From contig NZ_AP022583.1 of the NCBI RefSeq assembly GCF_010731635.1, forward strand, positions 1,302,001-1,366,000: 64,000 bases of DNA, given 5' to 3'. Source of the DNA: Mycobacterium noviomagense (GTDB lineage Bacteria > Actinomycetota > Actinomycetes > Mycobacteriales > Mycobacteriaceae). Below, in pieces: positions 1-8,610 of the stretch (its first letter is position 1; the number at the start of each line of letters is the position of its first letter). Position numbers and translations under genes: made by a program. Under the pieces are notes generated by a model, which was given only the letters and a program-made list of their open reading frames with translations, was not told where the DNA came from and searched no databases.

Positions 1-233
1 TGGCGATGCGCCACGGTAAGGAAATGACCTGGTCGCAGGTGGTAATGGCGGCCAACACGCCGATGCTGTTGAAAGCCGGGCTGGTTGAGGGCAACACCGA
101 AGCCGGGGTGCTGGCGTCCGGCCAGGTAGCCGGCATGCTCGAGGACCTGCCGTCGTGCGCGGGGTTGATCCACACGATCGTCAGCGATGCGATCAAGCAA
201 CTGCAGTCGGCGTCGGCGCTCGTGCAGGAGTAG
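1..233 (+). CDS. ipdC: IpdC-like flavin oxidoreductase, 3' end only
   Basis: The frame is open from the left edge of the window and ends at the TAG at 231-233, so only about the last 76 residues are present. They resemble the C-terminus of the nitronate monooxygenase / 2-nitropropane dioxygenase family (GQVAGMLEDLPSCAGLI, then a short terminal helix). In M. tuberculosis the member at this position is IpdC (Rv3553), an FMN-dependent enzyme that oxidises the hydroxylated ring intermediate of HIP-CoA catabolism. The fadA6-kstR2-ipdF-fadE30 cluster next door supports the same role here. The N-terminal FMN-binding part lies outside the window, so the family call rests on the tail and on context. 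It faces fadA6 tail to tail across a hairpin. Confidence 0.7.
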   Translation, partial: AMRHGKEMTWSQVVMAANTPMLLKAGLVEGNTEAGVLASGQVAGMLEDLPSCAGLIHTIVSDAIKQLQSASALVQE

Positions 234-234
234 A

Positions 235-298
235 CCGCGAGCGGGCACAGTTGTACGGCATTTCAGGCGTGTCGACGTACAAACACGCCCGCTCGCGG
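235..298. terminator. Inverted repeat between convergent ipdC and fadA6
   Basis: A perfect 12-bp inverted repeat (CCGCGAGCGGGC at 235-246 and its complement at 287-298) encloses a second one (TTGTACG at 251-257 and CGTACAA at 276-282). It fills the whole gap between two genes that end toward each other. There is no T-tract, which is common for mycobacterial terminators. Acting as a two-way terminator is an inference from position and symmetry. Confidence 0.6.
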
Positions 299-309
299 CG
301 AAAGAAGAA

Positions 310-1467
310 CTAGAGCCGCTCGATGATCGTGACGTTGGCGGTGCCGCCGCCCTCGCACATCGTCTGCAGGCCGTAACGGCCGCCGGTGCGCTCCAGCTGG
401 TTGAGCATGGTGGCGAACAGCTTTGCCCCGGTGGCGCCCAGCGGATGACCCAGCGCGATCGCGCCGCCGTTGGGGTTGACCTTTTCCGGGTCGGCCTTGA
501 TCTCCTTGAGCCAGGCCATCACGACCGGCGCGAACGCCTCGTTGATCTCGACGGTGTCGATGTCGTCGATCGACAGCCCAGTCTTCTCCAGGGCGTAGCG
601 GGTGGCCGGAATCGGACCCGTCAGCATCAACACCGGATCGGCACCCCGCGCGCTGATGTGGTGAATGCGCGCCCGCGGTGTGAGCTTGTGCGCCTGCACT
701 GCGCTTTCTGAGGCCAGCAGCACCGCGCTTGCGCCGTCGGAGATCTGGCTGGCCAGCGCGGCGGTCAGCCGGCCGCCCTCACGCAGCGGCGCCAACCCGG
801 CCATTTTCTCCAGCGACGTTTCCCGCGGCCCCTCGTCGATCCGGAAATCATCGACTGCGACGATCTCGTTGTCGAAGTGCCCGGTGCGAATCGCTGACAG
901 TGCCCTTTGGTGGCTGGAAAGCGCGTAGCGCTCCATCTCCTCCCGCGACAGATTCCACCGCTCGGCGATCAATTCCGCGCCGCGGAACTGTGAAATCTCC
1001 TCGTCGCCGTAGCGGTGCTGCCATCCCTTCGACTCCGCGGTGGGTGTGGTGAAGCCGAACTGCTTGCCGACCTCCATCGCCGCGGCAATCGGGATTTGGC
1101 TCATGTTCTGGATGCCACCGGCCAGGATCAGGTCCGCGGTTCTCGACATGATGGCTTGCGCCCCAAAGGAAATCGCCTGCTGGCTGGAGCCGCATTGGCG
1201 GTCGACGGTGACGCCGGCGACCTCCTCCGGATAGCCCGCGGCCAGCCAAGCCTGCCGCCCGATGTTGCCGGCCTGCCCGCCGATGGCGTCCACACAGCCC
1301 ACGATCACGTCGTCGACAGCCGCTGGGTCGACGTCGACGCGGTCGAACAGGCCGTGAAAAGCCGTTGCCCCCAGGTCGATTGGGTGTACGCCGGCCAGCG
1401 ATCCATTGCGCTTGCCGACGGCGGTACGTACAGCGTCGACGACGTACGCCTGGGAAACTTCAGCCAT
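310..1467 (-). CDS. fadA6: Steroid-catabolic acetyl-CoA acyltransferase (thiolase) FadA6
   Basis: This is a 385-residue thiolase of normal length. The nucleophilic cysteine is Cys92 in DRQCGSSQQA. The NEAF motif follows, then His341 in GGAIALGHPLGATGAK and the second catalytic cysteine Cys371 in CEGGG. In M. tuberculosis FadA6 (Rv3556c) releases acetyl-CoA from the linear diketo-CoA formed after the last steroid ring opens. It is the last gene of the minus-strand KstR2 operon and starts 1 base after kstR2 ends, so it should be co-transcribed with fadE30, ipdF and kstR2. The neighbours favour steroid catabolism over a general beta-oxidation thiolase. M. tuberculosis has fdxB and Rv3555c between ipdC and fadA6; neither is present here. 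Confidence 0.92.
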   Translation of the reverse strand: MAEVSQAYVVDAVRTAVGKRNGSLAGVHPIDLGATAFHGLFDRVDVDPAAVDDVIVGCVDAIGGQAGNIGRQAWLAAGYPEEVAGVTVDRQCGSSQQAISFGAQAIMSRTADLILAGGIQNMSQIPIAAAMEVGKQFGFTTPTAESKGWQHRYGDEEISQFRGAELIAERWNLSREEMERYALSSHQRALSAIRTGHFDNEIVAVDDFRIDEGPRETSLEKMAGLAPLREGGRLTAALASQISDGASAVLLASESAVQAHKLTPRARIHHISARGADPVLMLTGPIPATRYALEKTGLSIDDIDTVEINEAFAPVVMAWLKEIKADPEKVNPNGGAIALGHPLGATGAKLFATMLNQLERTGGRYGLQTMCEGGGTANVTIIERL

Positions 1468-1468
1468 G

Positions 1469-2053
1469 TCAGACTCCTTTTCTGTTCGCGGTGATTCCGC
1501 CTAAGACGATGGCGAGATACTGCTGACCGACCTGTTCGGCGGTGAGCGGCCCGCCGGGCTGATACCAGCGCACCGACACCCAGGTGGTGTCACGGATGAA
1601 GCGGTAGACCAGATCGACGTCGAGGTCGGGCCGGAAATACCCCTCCTCTATTCCCTGGTGCAGCACATCGACCCACATCTGGCGCTGCTTCTTGTTCAGG
1701 TCCTCGATGTAGGAGAACCGGGGCTGCGACGACAGCCGCTTGGCCTCGTCCTGGTAGATGACGACTTGGGAGTGCCGGTGCTCGATCGCGTCGAACGACG
1801 CCATGAACAGCCCCTTGAGCCGTTCCAGCGGGTTGGGTTTGGTGTCGATGATCTCTTGGTAGCGGTTGAACAGCCAGTCCAAAAAGCCGCGCAGCACTTC
1901 GTCGACCATCTCTTCCTTGGAAGAGAAATGGTGATACAGGCTGCCGGACAGGATGCCCGCGCCGTCGGCGATGTCGCGCACCGTGGTCGCGCGCAAGCCG
2001 CGTTCGGCGAACATCGCCGCCGCCAGCTCCAGCAGTTCGTCGCGCCGATTCAT
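1469..2053 (-). CDS. kstR2: TetR-family repressor KstR2
   Basis: This is a 194-residue TetR regulator. The N-terminal helix-turn-helix covers about residues 5-50 (AAAMFAERGLRATTVRDIAD, then GSLYHHFSSKEEM) and the rest is a helical ligand-binding domain. In M. tuberculosis KstR2 represses the HIP-catabolic regulon and is released by HIP-CoA, the product of FadD3. The ATG at 2053 gives a protein of family length and overlaps the ipdF stop in an ATGA, so the two are probably translationally coupled. The reading frame stays open further upstream into ipdF, but that extension has no homology-like character. A matching operator lies at 4009-4022 upstream of this operon, implying autoregulation. In M. 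tuberculosis a PPE gene (PPE64) separates kstR2 from ipdF; here they overlap. Confidence 0.92.
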   Translation of the reverse strand: MNRRDELLELAAAMFAERGLRATTVRDIADGAGILSGSLYHHFSSKEEMVDEVLRGFLDWLFNRYQEIIDTKPNPLERLKGLFMASFDAIEHRHSQVVIYQDEAKRLSSQPRFSYIEDLNKKQRQMWVDVLHQGIEEGYFRPDLDVDLVYRFIRDTTWVSVRWYQPGGPLTAEQVGQQYLAIVLGGITANRKGV

Positions 2054-2838
2054 GGATGTTGGCTCGATACCGAAATCACTTCTCCAGTCAGGTAACTGGA
2101 GTAGTCGCTGGCGAGAAACGCGATGGTGGCCGCCACTTCCCACGGTTCGGCGGCGCGGCCGAAGGCCTCCTGCGCGGACAATCGGTCCAGCAGCTCGGGC
2201 GAGGATGTCTTGTCGAGGAACTTGTGCCGGGCGATGCTGGGCGATACCGCGTTGATCCGGACCCCATATTCCACGGCTTCGATTGCGCTGCACCGCGTCA
2301 ACGCCATCACCCCGGCTTTGGCCGCCGCATAGTGAGCTTGGGAGTGCTGGGCCCGCCACCCCAGCACGCTGGCGTTATTGACGATCACCCCGCCGTGGTC
2401 GGCCTCGCGGAAATAGCGCAGCGCCGCCCGGGTGGCCCGGAACACCGACGTCAGCGTCACATCCAGCACGCGGTCCCATTCCTCGTCGGTCATGTCGACC
2501 ACCGGGGTCTGCCCGCCAAGGCCGGCGTTGTTGACCAGCACATCCATGCGGCCCATCCGCGCGGTGGTCGACGCGATCAGGGCGTCGACCTGCACGCTGG
2601 AGGTGACGTCGCACAGCACATGCTCGACGCGGCCCAATCCCAGGGCGGAAAGTTCCTGCGCCGTCTCACCCAGGCGTCGTTCGTGGTGATCAGAGACGAC
2701 GACGTCGGCGCCCTCCATCAGTGCACGCCGTGCGGTGGCCGATCCGATCCCAGTGCCGGCAGCCGCCGTGACCACGACGACCTTCCCGGTCAAAAGACCG
2801 TGTCCGGCAACCTCTTTCGGCGGGACGGCAAGCGTCAT
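2050..2838 (-). CDS. ipdF: Short-chain dehydrogenase IpdF
   Basis: This is a 262-residue classical short-chain dehydrogenase/reductase. The cofactor-binding glycine motif TAAAGTGIG is near residue 22, NNAG follows, and the catalytic set is Ser in NASVLGW plus the YxxxK of HYAAAKAG. In M. tuberculosis Rv3559c (IpdF) reduces or oxidises the 5-position hydroxyl/keto group of the HIP-CoA ring intermediate with NAD(P)(H). The ATG at 2838 overlaps the fadE30 stop (2835-2837) by 3 bases in an ATGA, and the 3' end overlaps kstR2. An in-frame extension upstream runs through fadE30 and is not plausible protein. The substrate assignment comes from context. Confidence 0.88.
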   Translation of the reverse strand: MTLAVPPKEVAGHGLLTGKVVVVTAAAGTGIGSATARRALMEGADVVVSDHHERRLGETAQELSALGLGRVEHVLCDVTSSVQVDALIASTTARMGRMDVLVNNAGLGGQTPVVDMTDEEWDRVLDVTLTSVFRATRAALRYFREADHGGVIVNNASVLGWRAQHSQAHYAAAKAGVMALTRCSAIEAVEYGVRINAVSPSIARHKFLDKTSSPELLDRLSAQEAFGRAAEPWEVAATIAFLASDYSSYLTGEVISVSSQHP

Positions 2839-3992
2839 CCTTTGACCTCTCGGGGCAGGCCGAGCACCCGCTCGGCGATGATGTTGCGCTGGATCTCGTT
2901 GGAGCCGCCGTAGATGGTGTCGGCCCGGGTGAACAGGTAGAGCCGCTGCCATTCATCGAAGTCGTCCTTGAGGACCATGCCGGCCTTGCCGCGCACCTCC
3001 ATCGCGATCTCGCCGAGTTGGCGATGCCAGTTGGCCCACAACAACTTCGACACGTTATCTTTCCCGGCGGCCTGGCCGCCACCTTCGACATCCATGGTCG
3101 CCAAGGCGTAGGAGCGCATCGCTCGCAGGCCCGCCCAGGCGCCGGTCAGGCGTTCCCGGATCAGCGGGTCGTCCACGGCGCCAGTCCGTTTGGCAAGTTC
3201 GACGATGCCGTTCAGCTCCCGCGCGTAGACGATCTGCTGGCCCAGCGTCGAAACACCGCGCTCGAAGGTCAACGTGCCCATCGCGACCCGCCACCCGTCG
3301 CCGGGTGCGCCAACCACCAAGTCGGCGTCGGTGCGGGCGTCGTGGAAGAACACCTCGTTGAACTCCGAATCGCCGGTCAACTGCACGATCGGACGGATCT
3401 GCACCCCCGGCTGGTCGAGCGGGACCAACAGGTACGACAGCCCGGCGTGGCGCTTGGAGCCCTTTTCGGTGCGCGCCAACACGAAACACCACTGCGCCCA
3501 GTGCGCCAGCGAGGTCCACACCTTCTGCCCGTTGATCACCCACTGATCGCCGTCGAGCACCGCGGTGGTCGACACATTAGCGAGGTCGCTGCCCGCGCCC
3601 GGCTCCGAATAGCCCTGGCACCACAGCTCGGTGACATCGAGAATCTTCGGCAAAAACCGCTGCTGCTGTGCGGGCGTGCCGTAGGCGATCAGCGTCGGCC
3701 CGAGCAGTTCCTCGCCGAAATGGTTGACCTTGGCGGGCGCATCGGCGATCGCGTACTCCTCGTAGAACGCGACCCGGTGCGCCACCGACAGGCCCCGGCC
3801 ACCGTGCTCGACCGGCCAGCCCAGACAGGTCAGGCCCGCTTTCGCCAGATGCTGGTTCCAGGCGCGCCGCTCCTCGAAGGCCTCGTGCTCGCGGCCGGGC
3901 CCGCCGAGGCCCTTCAACTTGGCGAATTCGCCGACCAGGTTCTCGGCGAGCCACTCGCGGACCTCAGCCCGGAACTCCTCGACGTCCTGCAT
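2835..3992 (-). CDS. fadE30: Acyl-CoA dehydrogenase FadE30
   Basis: This is a 385-residue acyl-CoA dehydrogenase with the usual three-part fold. The FAD/substrate region reads WCQGYSEPGAGSDLA and the middle beta-domain carries INGQKVWTS. The C-terminal signature is IYGGSNEIQRNIIAERVLGLP. In M. tuberculosis FadE30 desaturates the hydroxylated HIP-CoA intermediate, producing the substrate for the later ring hydrolysis. It is the first gene of the minus-strand KstR2 operon. Its start codon lies 56 bases from the fadD3 start on the other strand, with the KstR2 operator in between at 4009-4022. That places HIP activation and ring degradation under one switch. Confidence 0.9.
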   Translation of the reverse strand: MQDVEEFRAEVREWLAENLVGEFAKLKGLGGPGREHEAFEERRAWNQHLAKAGLTCLGWPVEHGGRGLSVAHRVAFYEEYAIADAPAKVNHFGEELLGPTLIAYGTPAQQQRFLPKILDVTELWCQGYSEPGAGSDLANVSTTAVLDGDQWVINGQKVWTSLAHWAQWCFVLARTEKGSKRHAGLSYLLVPLDQPGVQIRPIVQLTGDSEFNEVFFHDARTDADLVVGAPGDGWRVAMGTLTFERGVSTLGQQIVYARELNGIVELAKRTGAVDDPLIRERLTGAWAGLRAMRSYALATMDVEGGGQAAGKDNVSKLLWANWHRQLGEIAMEVRGKAGMVLKDDFDEWQRLYLFTRADTIYGGSNEIQRNIIAERVLGLPREVKG

Positions 3993-4008
3993 CCCTGTAG
4001 GCTAACCT

Positions 4009-4022
4009 ACCAAGCACTTGCT
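4009..4022. promoter_or_regulatory. KstR2 operator
   Basis: ACCAAGCACTTGCT matches the published KstR2 consensus AnCAAGnnCTTGnT at every defined base. It sits 17 bases upstream of the fadE30 start and 28 bases upstream of the fadD3 start, so one site can control both divergent operons. Only the sequence match is seen; binding is inferred. Confidence 0.88.
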
Positions 4023-4049
4023 TTGTAGCCTGGCGGCCCGGGAGCGTCG

Positions 4050-5570
4050 ATGTCGAGCGATCCGCAGACCATTCCTGCGGTGTTAAATCGCATCGCGCGC
4101 GAGCTTGCCGACCACCCGGCGCTGGTCACGGCCGATCGCACGCTCACTTTCGGGCAGCTGCGCCAAGAGGTTCGCCAGGCCGCGGCGGCGATGATCAGCC
4201 TCGATGTTCGAGCCGGTGACCGGGTGGCGATCTGGTCGCCGAACACCTGGCACTGGGTGGTGGCGTGCCTGGCCACGCACTACGCCGGCGCGACGATGGT
4301 GCCGATCAATACCCGCTACACCGCCGCCGAGGCCGCCGACATCCTGACGCGCACTGGCGCTCCACTGCTGATCGCGATGGGCCAGTTCCTCGGCGCCGAC
4401 AAGCTCGCCGACCTCGACCGTGCCGCGCTGCCCGAATTGCGCCACATCGTGCGGGTGCCGGTGGACCGCAGCGACGGCACGTGGGACGAGTTCGTGGCAG
4501 GCGGCGTCGATTTGAAAGCCGCCGACGCCCGCGCGGCAGCGGTGCGCCCCGCCGACGTCTCCGACATCCTGTTCACCTCAGGTACCACCGGCCGCAGCAA
4601 AGGCGTCCTGTGCGCACACCAACAATCGCTGGCCGGTTCCGCGGCGTGGGCGGCCTGCGGCAAGATCACCAGCGACGACCGCTACCTCTGCATCAACCCG
4701 TTTTTCCACAACTTCGGTTACAAGGCCGGCATTTTGGCTTGCCTGCAGACCGGCGCGACGTTATTTCCGTTGCTGACGTTCGACCCGCAGCGGGCGATGC
4801 GGGCGGTGGCCGAGCACCGCATCACGGTGCTCCCCGGGCCGCCGACCATCTATCAAACGCTGCTCGATCATCCCGCACGCCGCGAATACGACTTGCGCTC
4901 ACTGCGTTTCGCAGTCACCGGTGCGGCCACGGTGCCGGTGGTGTTGATCGAGCGGATGCAGACCGAGCTGGACATCGACATCGTGCTGACCGCCTACGGC
5001 CTGACCGAATCCAACGGGTTCGGCACCATGTGCCGCGCTGATGACGACGCCGTCACAGTCGCCACCACCTGCGGTCGCCCCATCGCCGATTTCGAACTGC
5101 GCATCGGCGAGCAGAACGAGGTGTTGCTACGCGGGCCCAACGTCATGCTGGGCTACCTCAACGACCCGGAGGCCACCGCGGCGGCCATCGACGCCGACGG
5201 CTGGCTGCACACCGGCGACGTCGGAAAGCTGGACGCCGCAGGCAATCTGCAGATCACCGACCGGCTCAAGGACATGTACATCTGCGGCGGCTTCAACGTC
5301 TACCCCGCCGAGGTCGAGCAGGTGCTGGCGCGGTTGGACGGCGTGCTGGATGCCGCAGTGATCGGCATGCCCGACGAGCGGCTCGGCGAAGTCGGCCGCG
5401 CATTTGTGGTGAAGCGCCCGGACTCCCGCCTGGACGAAGCGGCGGTAATCACATACGCACGTGAGCAGTTGGCGAACTTCAAGACGCCCCGCTCGGTGCG
5501 GTTTGTCGAGGAGCTGCCCCGCAACGCGGGCGGCAAGGTGGTCAAGCCCCTACTGCGAGAGATGCCATAG
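4050..5570 (+). CDS. fadD3: HIP-CoA ligase (acyl-CoA synthetase) FadD3
   Basis: This is a 506-residue ANL-superfamily adenylating enzyme. It has the ATP-binding P-loop ILFTSGTTGRSKGV, the motif YGLTESN, the hinge region GWLHTGD and the C-terminal catalytic lysine in NAGGKVVK. In M. tuberculosis FadD3 (Rv3561) joins CoA to HIP, the bicyclic propionate left after rings A and B are removed, and the product HIP-CoA is the KstR2 inducer. The ATG at 4050 has GGGAGC just upstream. The gene opens the plus-strand operon fadD3-fadE31-fadE32-fadE33-aminotransferase, and the next start codon follows its stop directly. Confidence 0.93.
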   Translation: MSSDPQTIPAVLNRIARELADHPALVTADRTLTFGQLRQEVRQAAAAMISLDVRAGDRVAIWSPNTWHWVVACLATHYAGATMVPINTRYTAAEAADILTRTGAPLLIAMGQFLGADKLADLDRAALPELRHIVRVPVDRSDGTWDEFVAGGVDLKAADARAAAVRPADVSDILFTSGTTGRSKGVLCAHQQSLAGSAAWAACGKITSDDRYLCINPFFHNFGYKAGILACLQTGATLFPLLTFDPQRAMRAVAEHRITVLPGPPTIYQTLLDHPARREYDLRSLRFAVTGAATVPVVLIERMQTELDIDIVLTAYGLTESNGFGTMCRADDDAVTVATTCGRPIADFELRIGEQNEVLLRGPNVMLGYLNDPEATAAAIDADGWLHTGDVGKLDAAGNLQITDRLKDMYICGGFNVYPAEVEQVLARLDGVLDAAVIGMPDERLGEVGRAFVVKRPDSRLDEAAVITYAREQLANFKTPRSVRFVEELPRNAGGKVVKPLLREMP

Positions 5571-6704
5571 ATGGACCTTGATTTCGATGAAGAAACGCTG
5601 GCGTTCCAGCGTGAAGTGCACGAGTTCCTGGCGGCCAACCGGGCGTCGTTTCCCACCAAGTCGTACGATACCGCCGAAGGTTTCGAACAGCACCGACGGT
5701 GGGACAAGGTGCTTTTCGACGCTGGGCTGTCAGTGATCACCTGGCCGCGAAAGTACGGCGGTCGCGACGCGACACTGTTGCAGTGGGTGGTCTTCGAAGA
5801 AGAGTACTTCCGCGCGGGCGCCCCGGGCCGGGCCAGCGCCAACGGCACGTCGATGCTGGCGCCGACGTTGTTCGCGCACGGCACCGAAGAGCAACTGGAT
5901 CGGGTGTTGCCCAAGATGGCCAGCGGTGAGGAGATCTGGGCGCAAGCCTGGTCGGAACCCGAATCCGGCAGTGACCTGGCGTCGCTGCGGTCGACCGCCA
6001 CGAAGACCGAGGGCGGCTGGCTGTTGAATGGTCAGAAGATCTGGAGCTCGCGAGCACCGTTCGGCGACAGGGCGTTCGGGTTGTTCCGCTCGGATCCGGC
6101 TGCGGAGCGGCACCGCGGCCTGACCTACTTCATGTTCGACCTGCGTGCCGATGGCATCACCGTGCGCCCGATCAAGCAGCTCAACGGCGACACCGGTTTC
6201 GGGGAGATCTTCCTCGACGACGTTTTCGTCCCCGACCGCGACGTGATCGGGCAGGTGAACGAGGGCTGGCGAGCGGCGATGAGCACGTCGAGCAACGAGC
6301 GCGGAATGTCACTGCGCAGCCCGGCCCGCTTCTTGGCTGCCGCTGAACGCCTCGCCCAGTTGTGGAAAGACAACGGCGACAGTGCCTTCGGTGACCATGT
6401 TGCCGACGCGTGGATCAAGGCCCAGGCCTACCGGCTGCACACGTTCGGCACGGTGACCCGGTTGGCCGAAAGCGGCGAGCTGGGCGCCGAGTCGTCGGTG
6501 ACCAAGGTGTTCTGGTCGGATCTCGACGTCGCCCTGCACCAGACCGCGCTGGAAATCCGCGGCGCCGACGGCGAGTTGGCCGATGCGTGGAGCGACGGCT
6601 TGCTATTCGCACTCGGTGGCCCGATTTACGCCGGCACCAACGAGATTCAGCGCAACATCATAGCAGAGCGGCTGCTGGGCCTGCCCCGGGAGAACAGCCG
6701 ATGA
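5571..6704 (+). CDS. fadE31: Acyl-CoA dehydrogenase FadE31
   Basis: This is a 377-residue acyl-CoA dehydrogenase with the complete set of motifs: WAQAWSEPESGSDLASLRS, LNGQKIWSS and the C-terminal IYAGTNEIQRNIIAERLLG. Steroid-regulon FadE proteins in M. tuberculosis work as alpha2beta2 heterotetramers, and FadE31 was reported to pair with FadE32 or FadE33. Here the full-length FadE31 sits directly ahead of those two shorter proteins, which fits the same arrangement. The start touches the fadD3 stop, and the stop overlaps the fadE32 start as ATGA. Confidence 0.9.
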   Translation: MDLDFDEETLAFQREVHEFLAANRASFPTKSYDTAEGFEQHRRWDKVLFDAGLSVITWPRKYGGRDATLLQWVVFEEEYFRAGAPGRASANGTSMLAPTLFAHGTEEQLDRVLPKMASGEEIWAQAWSEPESGSDLASLRSTATKTEGGWLLNGQKIWSSRAPFGDRAFGLFRSDPAAERHRGLTYFMFDLRADGITVRPIKQLNGDTGFGEIFLDDVFVPDRDVIGQVNEGWRAAMSTSSNERGMSLRSPARFLAAAERLAQLWKDNGDSAFGDHVADAWIKAQAYRLHTFGTVTRLAESGELGAESSVTKVFWSDLDVALHQTALEIRGADGELADAWSDGLLFALGGPIYAGTNEIQRNIIAERLLGLPRENSR

Positions 6705-7657
6705 AATTCGACTTAGACGCGCAGCAGCGCGACTTCGCGGCCAGCATCGACGCCGCGCTGGCGGCGGCCGATGTTCCGGGGGCGGTGCGCGCCTGGGCCG
6801 CTGGCGACACCGGGCCCGGCCGCAAGGTCTGGGCCGTTTTGGCCGATCTGGGTGTGACCGCGTTGCTGGTGCCGGAGCGGTTCGACGGCATCGACGCACA
6901 CCCGGTGGACCTCGTCGTCGCGCTGGAGCGGCTCGGCCGCTGGTGTGTGCCGGGGCCTGTTACGGAATCCGTTGCGGTGGCGCCCCTTCTGTTGGCCGAC
7001 GATGAACGGTGTGCAGCACTGGCAGCCGGTGAATTGATCGCAACGGTCGCGCTGCCGCCGCAGGTCCCACGCGCTGTGGATGCCGATGCCGCCGGGCTGG
7101 TGCTGCTGGCCGGCGATGGCCGGGCCAGTGAGGCGGACGTCGGCGCGCGTCACGAGTGCATCGATCCGAGCCGACGCCTGTTCGACGTGGAAGCGGCCGG
7201 CGACGGATGGGACGCCGATGTCGCGCGCGCCTACGAGTTCGGCGCGCTGGCCACCGCTGCGCAACTGGTCGGTGCCGGCCAGGCGCTGCTGGACGCGGCA
7301 GTCGACTACGCCAAGCAGCGCAGCCAGTTCGGGCGGGTGATCGGCTCGTATCAGGCGATCAAGCACAAACTGGCGGACGTGCATATCGCTGTCGAATTGG
7401 CTCGCCCGCTGGTCCACGGGGCCGCGCTGTCGCTGGCCGATGATTCCCCGCACGCGCGCCGAGATGTCAGCGCCGCAAAGGTGGCCGCCGCCGACGCCGC
7501 TCTGTTGGCGGCCCGGTCCGCGCTGCAGACCCACGGCGCAATCGGCTTCACTGCCGAACACGACCTGTCACTGTGGCTGTTGCGCGTGCAAGCGCTGCGC
7601 CCGGCGTGGGGCGACCCGACCGTGCATCGGAGACGGGTGCTGGAGGCGCTGACATGA
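6701..7657 (+). CDS. fadE32: Acyl-CoA dehydrogenase subunit FadE32
   Basis: This is a 318-residue, short acyl-CoA dehydrogenase-like subunit. The recognisable part is the C-terminal helical domain (DYAKQRSQFGRVIGSYQAIKH, then LQTHGAIGFTAEHDLSLW). The N-terminal half is weakly conserved, which is typical of the non-identical partner in heterotetrameric steroid dehydrogenases. The ATG at 6701 overlaps the fadE31 stop in an ATGA; a longer open frame to the left lies inside fadE31 and is not protein-like. FadE32 in M. tuberculosis acts late in HIP degradation with FadE31. Confidence 0.87.
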   Translation: MKFDLDAQQRDFAASIDAALAAADVPGAVRAWAAGDTGPGRKVWAVLADLGVTALLVPERFDGIDAHPVDLVVALERLGRWCVPGPVTESVAVAPLLLADDERCAALAAGELIATVALPPQVPRAVDADAAGLVLLAGDGRASEADVGARHECIDPSRRLFDVEAAGDGWDADVARAYEFGALATAAQLVGAGQALLDAAVDYAKQRSQFGRVIGSYQAIKHKLADVHIAVELARPLVHGAALSLADDSPHARRDVSAAKVAAADAALLAARSALQTHGAIGFTAEHDLSLWLLRVQALRPAWGDPTVHRRRVLEALT

Positions 7658-8610
7658 CCACAGACGAACGGGAACTACTGCGGGAGACGGTCGCCGCGCT
7701 GGTGGCCAAGCACGCCGGTCCAGAGGCCGTGCGGACGGCGATGGAATCCGAGCGCGGTTACGACGAATCGCTGTGGCGGCTGCTCTGCGAGCAGGTGGGC
7801 GCGGCTGCGCTGGTAATACCGGAAGAACTCGGCGGCGCCAGCGGCGATCTCGGCGATGCCGCCGTCGTGATCGAGGAACTCGGCAAGGGGCTGGTGCCCA
7901 CGCCGCTACTGGGCACCACGCTGGCCGAGGTGGCGCTGCTGGCCGCCGACGAACCCGACGCCGACGTGCTCGCGGCGCTGGCCGAGGGCACCGCGATCGG
8001 CGCAGTGGTGTTCGACCCCGACTACGTGATCAATGGCGACGTCGCCGATATCGTCGTGGCGGCCGACGGTGACAAGCTCGTTCGGTGGACGCAGTTCAGC
8101 GCCGAGCCCGTTCACACCTTGGACCCGACCCGACGGCTGGGACGAGTAGCCCCGCAGAGCACAGTGCCCCTGGGGGATGATCCGGGCATCAGCGACATTG
8201 CGGCGATCCTGCTGGCCGCCGAACAGATCGGCGCGGCCGGCCGCTGCCTGGAGCTGACCGTCGACTACACCAAGGAGCGGGTGCAGTTCGGGCGGCCGAT
8301 CGGCAGCTTCCAGGCGCTCAAGCACCGGATGGCGGACCTGTACGTCGCGCTGCAGGCCGCCCGCGCAGTGGTCAACGACGCAATCGCTGAACCGTCGGCG
8401 ACTGCAGCAGCTCTGGCCCGTGTTGCTGCCAGCGAAGCGTTCAGCACGGTGGCCGCCGAGGCCATCCAGCTGCACGGCGGGATCGCGATCACGTGGGAAC
8501 ACGACATGCACCTGTACTTCAAACGCGCACACGGCACTTCCCAGCTGCTCGGGCCGCCGCGCGAACACCTGCGCCGGCTCGAGCCGGAAGTGTTGAATAG
8601 CAACACGTGA
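7654..8610 (+). CDS. fadE33: Acyl-CoA dehydrogenase subunit FadE33
   Basis: This 318-residue protein is a paralogue of the preceding FadE32 and has exactly the same length. The C-terminal domain carries DYTKERVQFGRPIGSFQALKH and LHGGIAITWEHDMHLYFKRA. It is probably an alternative partner subunit for FadE31. The ATG at 7654 lies within the ATGA overlap with fadE32, and the stop overlaps the following gene's GTG start (GTGA). The repeated 4-base overlaps suggest tight stoichiometry across fadE31-33. Confidence 0.87.
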   Translation: MTTDERELLRETVAALVAKHAGPEAVRTAMESERGYDESLWRLLCEQVGAAALVIPEELGGASGDLGDAAVVIEELGKGLVPTPLLGTTLAEVALLAADEPDADVLAALAEGTAIGAVVFDPDYVINGDVADIVVAADGDKLVRWTQFSAEPVHTLDPTRRLGRVAPQSTVPLGDDPGISDIAAILLAAEQIGAAGRCLELTVDYTKERVQFGRPIGSFQALKHRMADLYVALQAARAVVNDAIAEPSATAAALARVAASEAFSTVAAEAIQLHGGIAITWEHDMHLYFKRAHGTSQLLGPPREHLRRLEPEVLNSNT

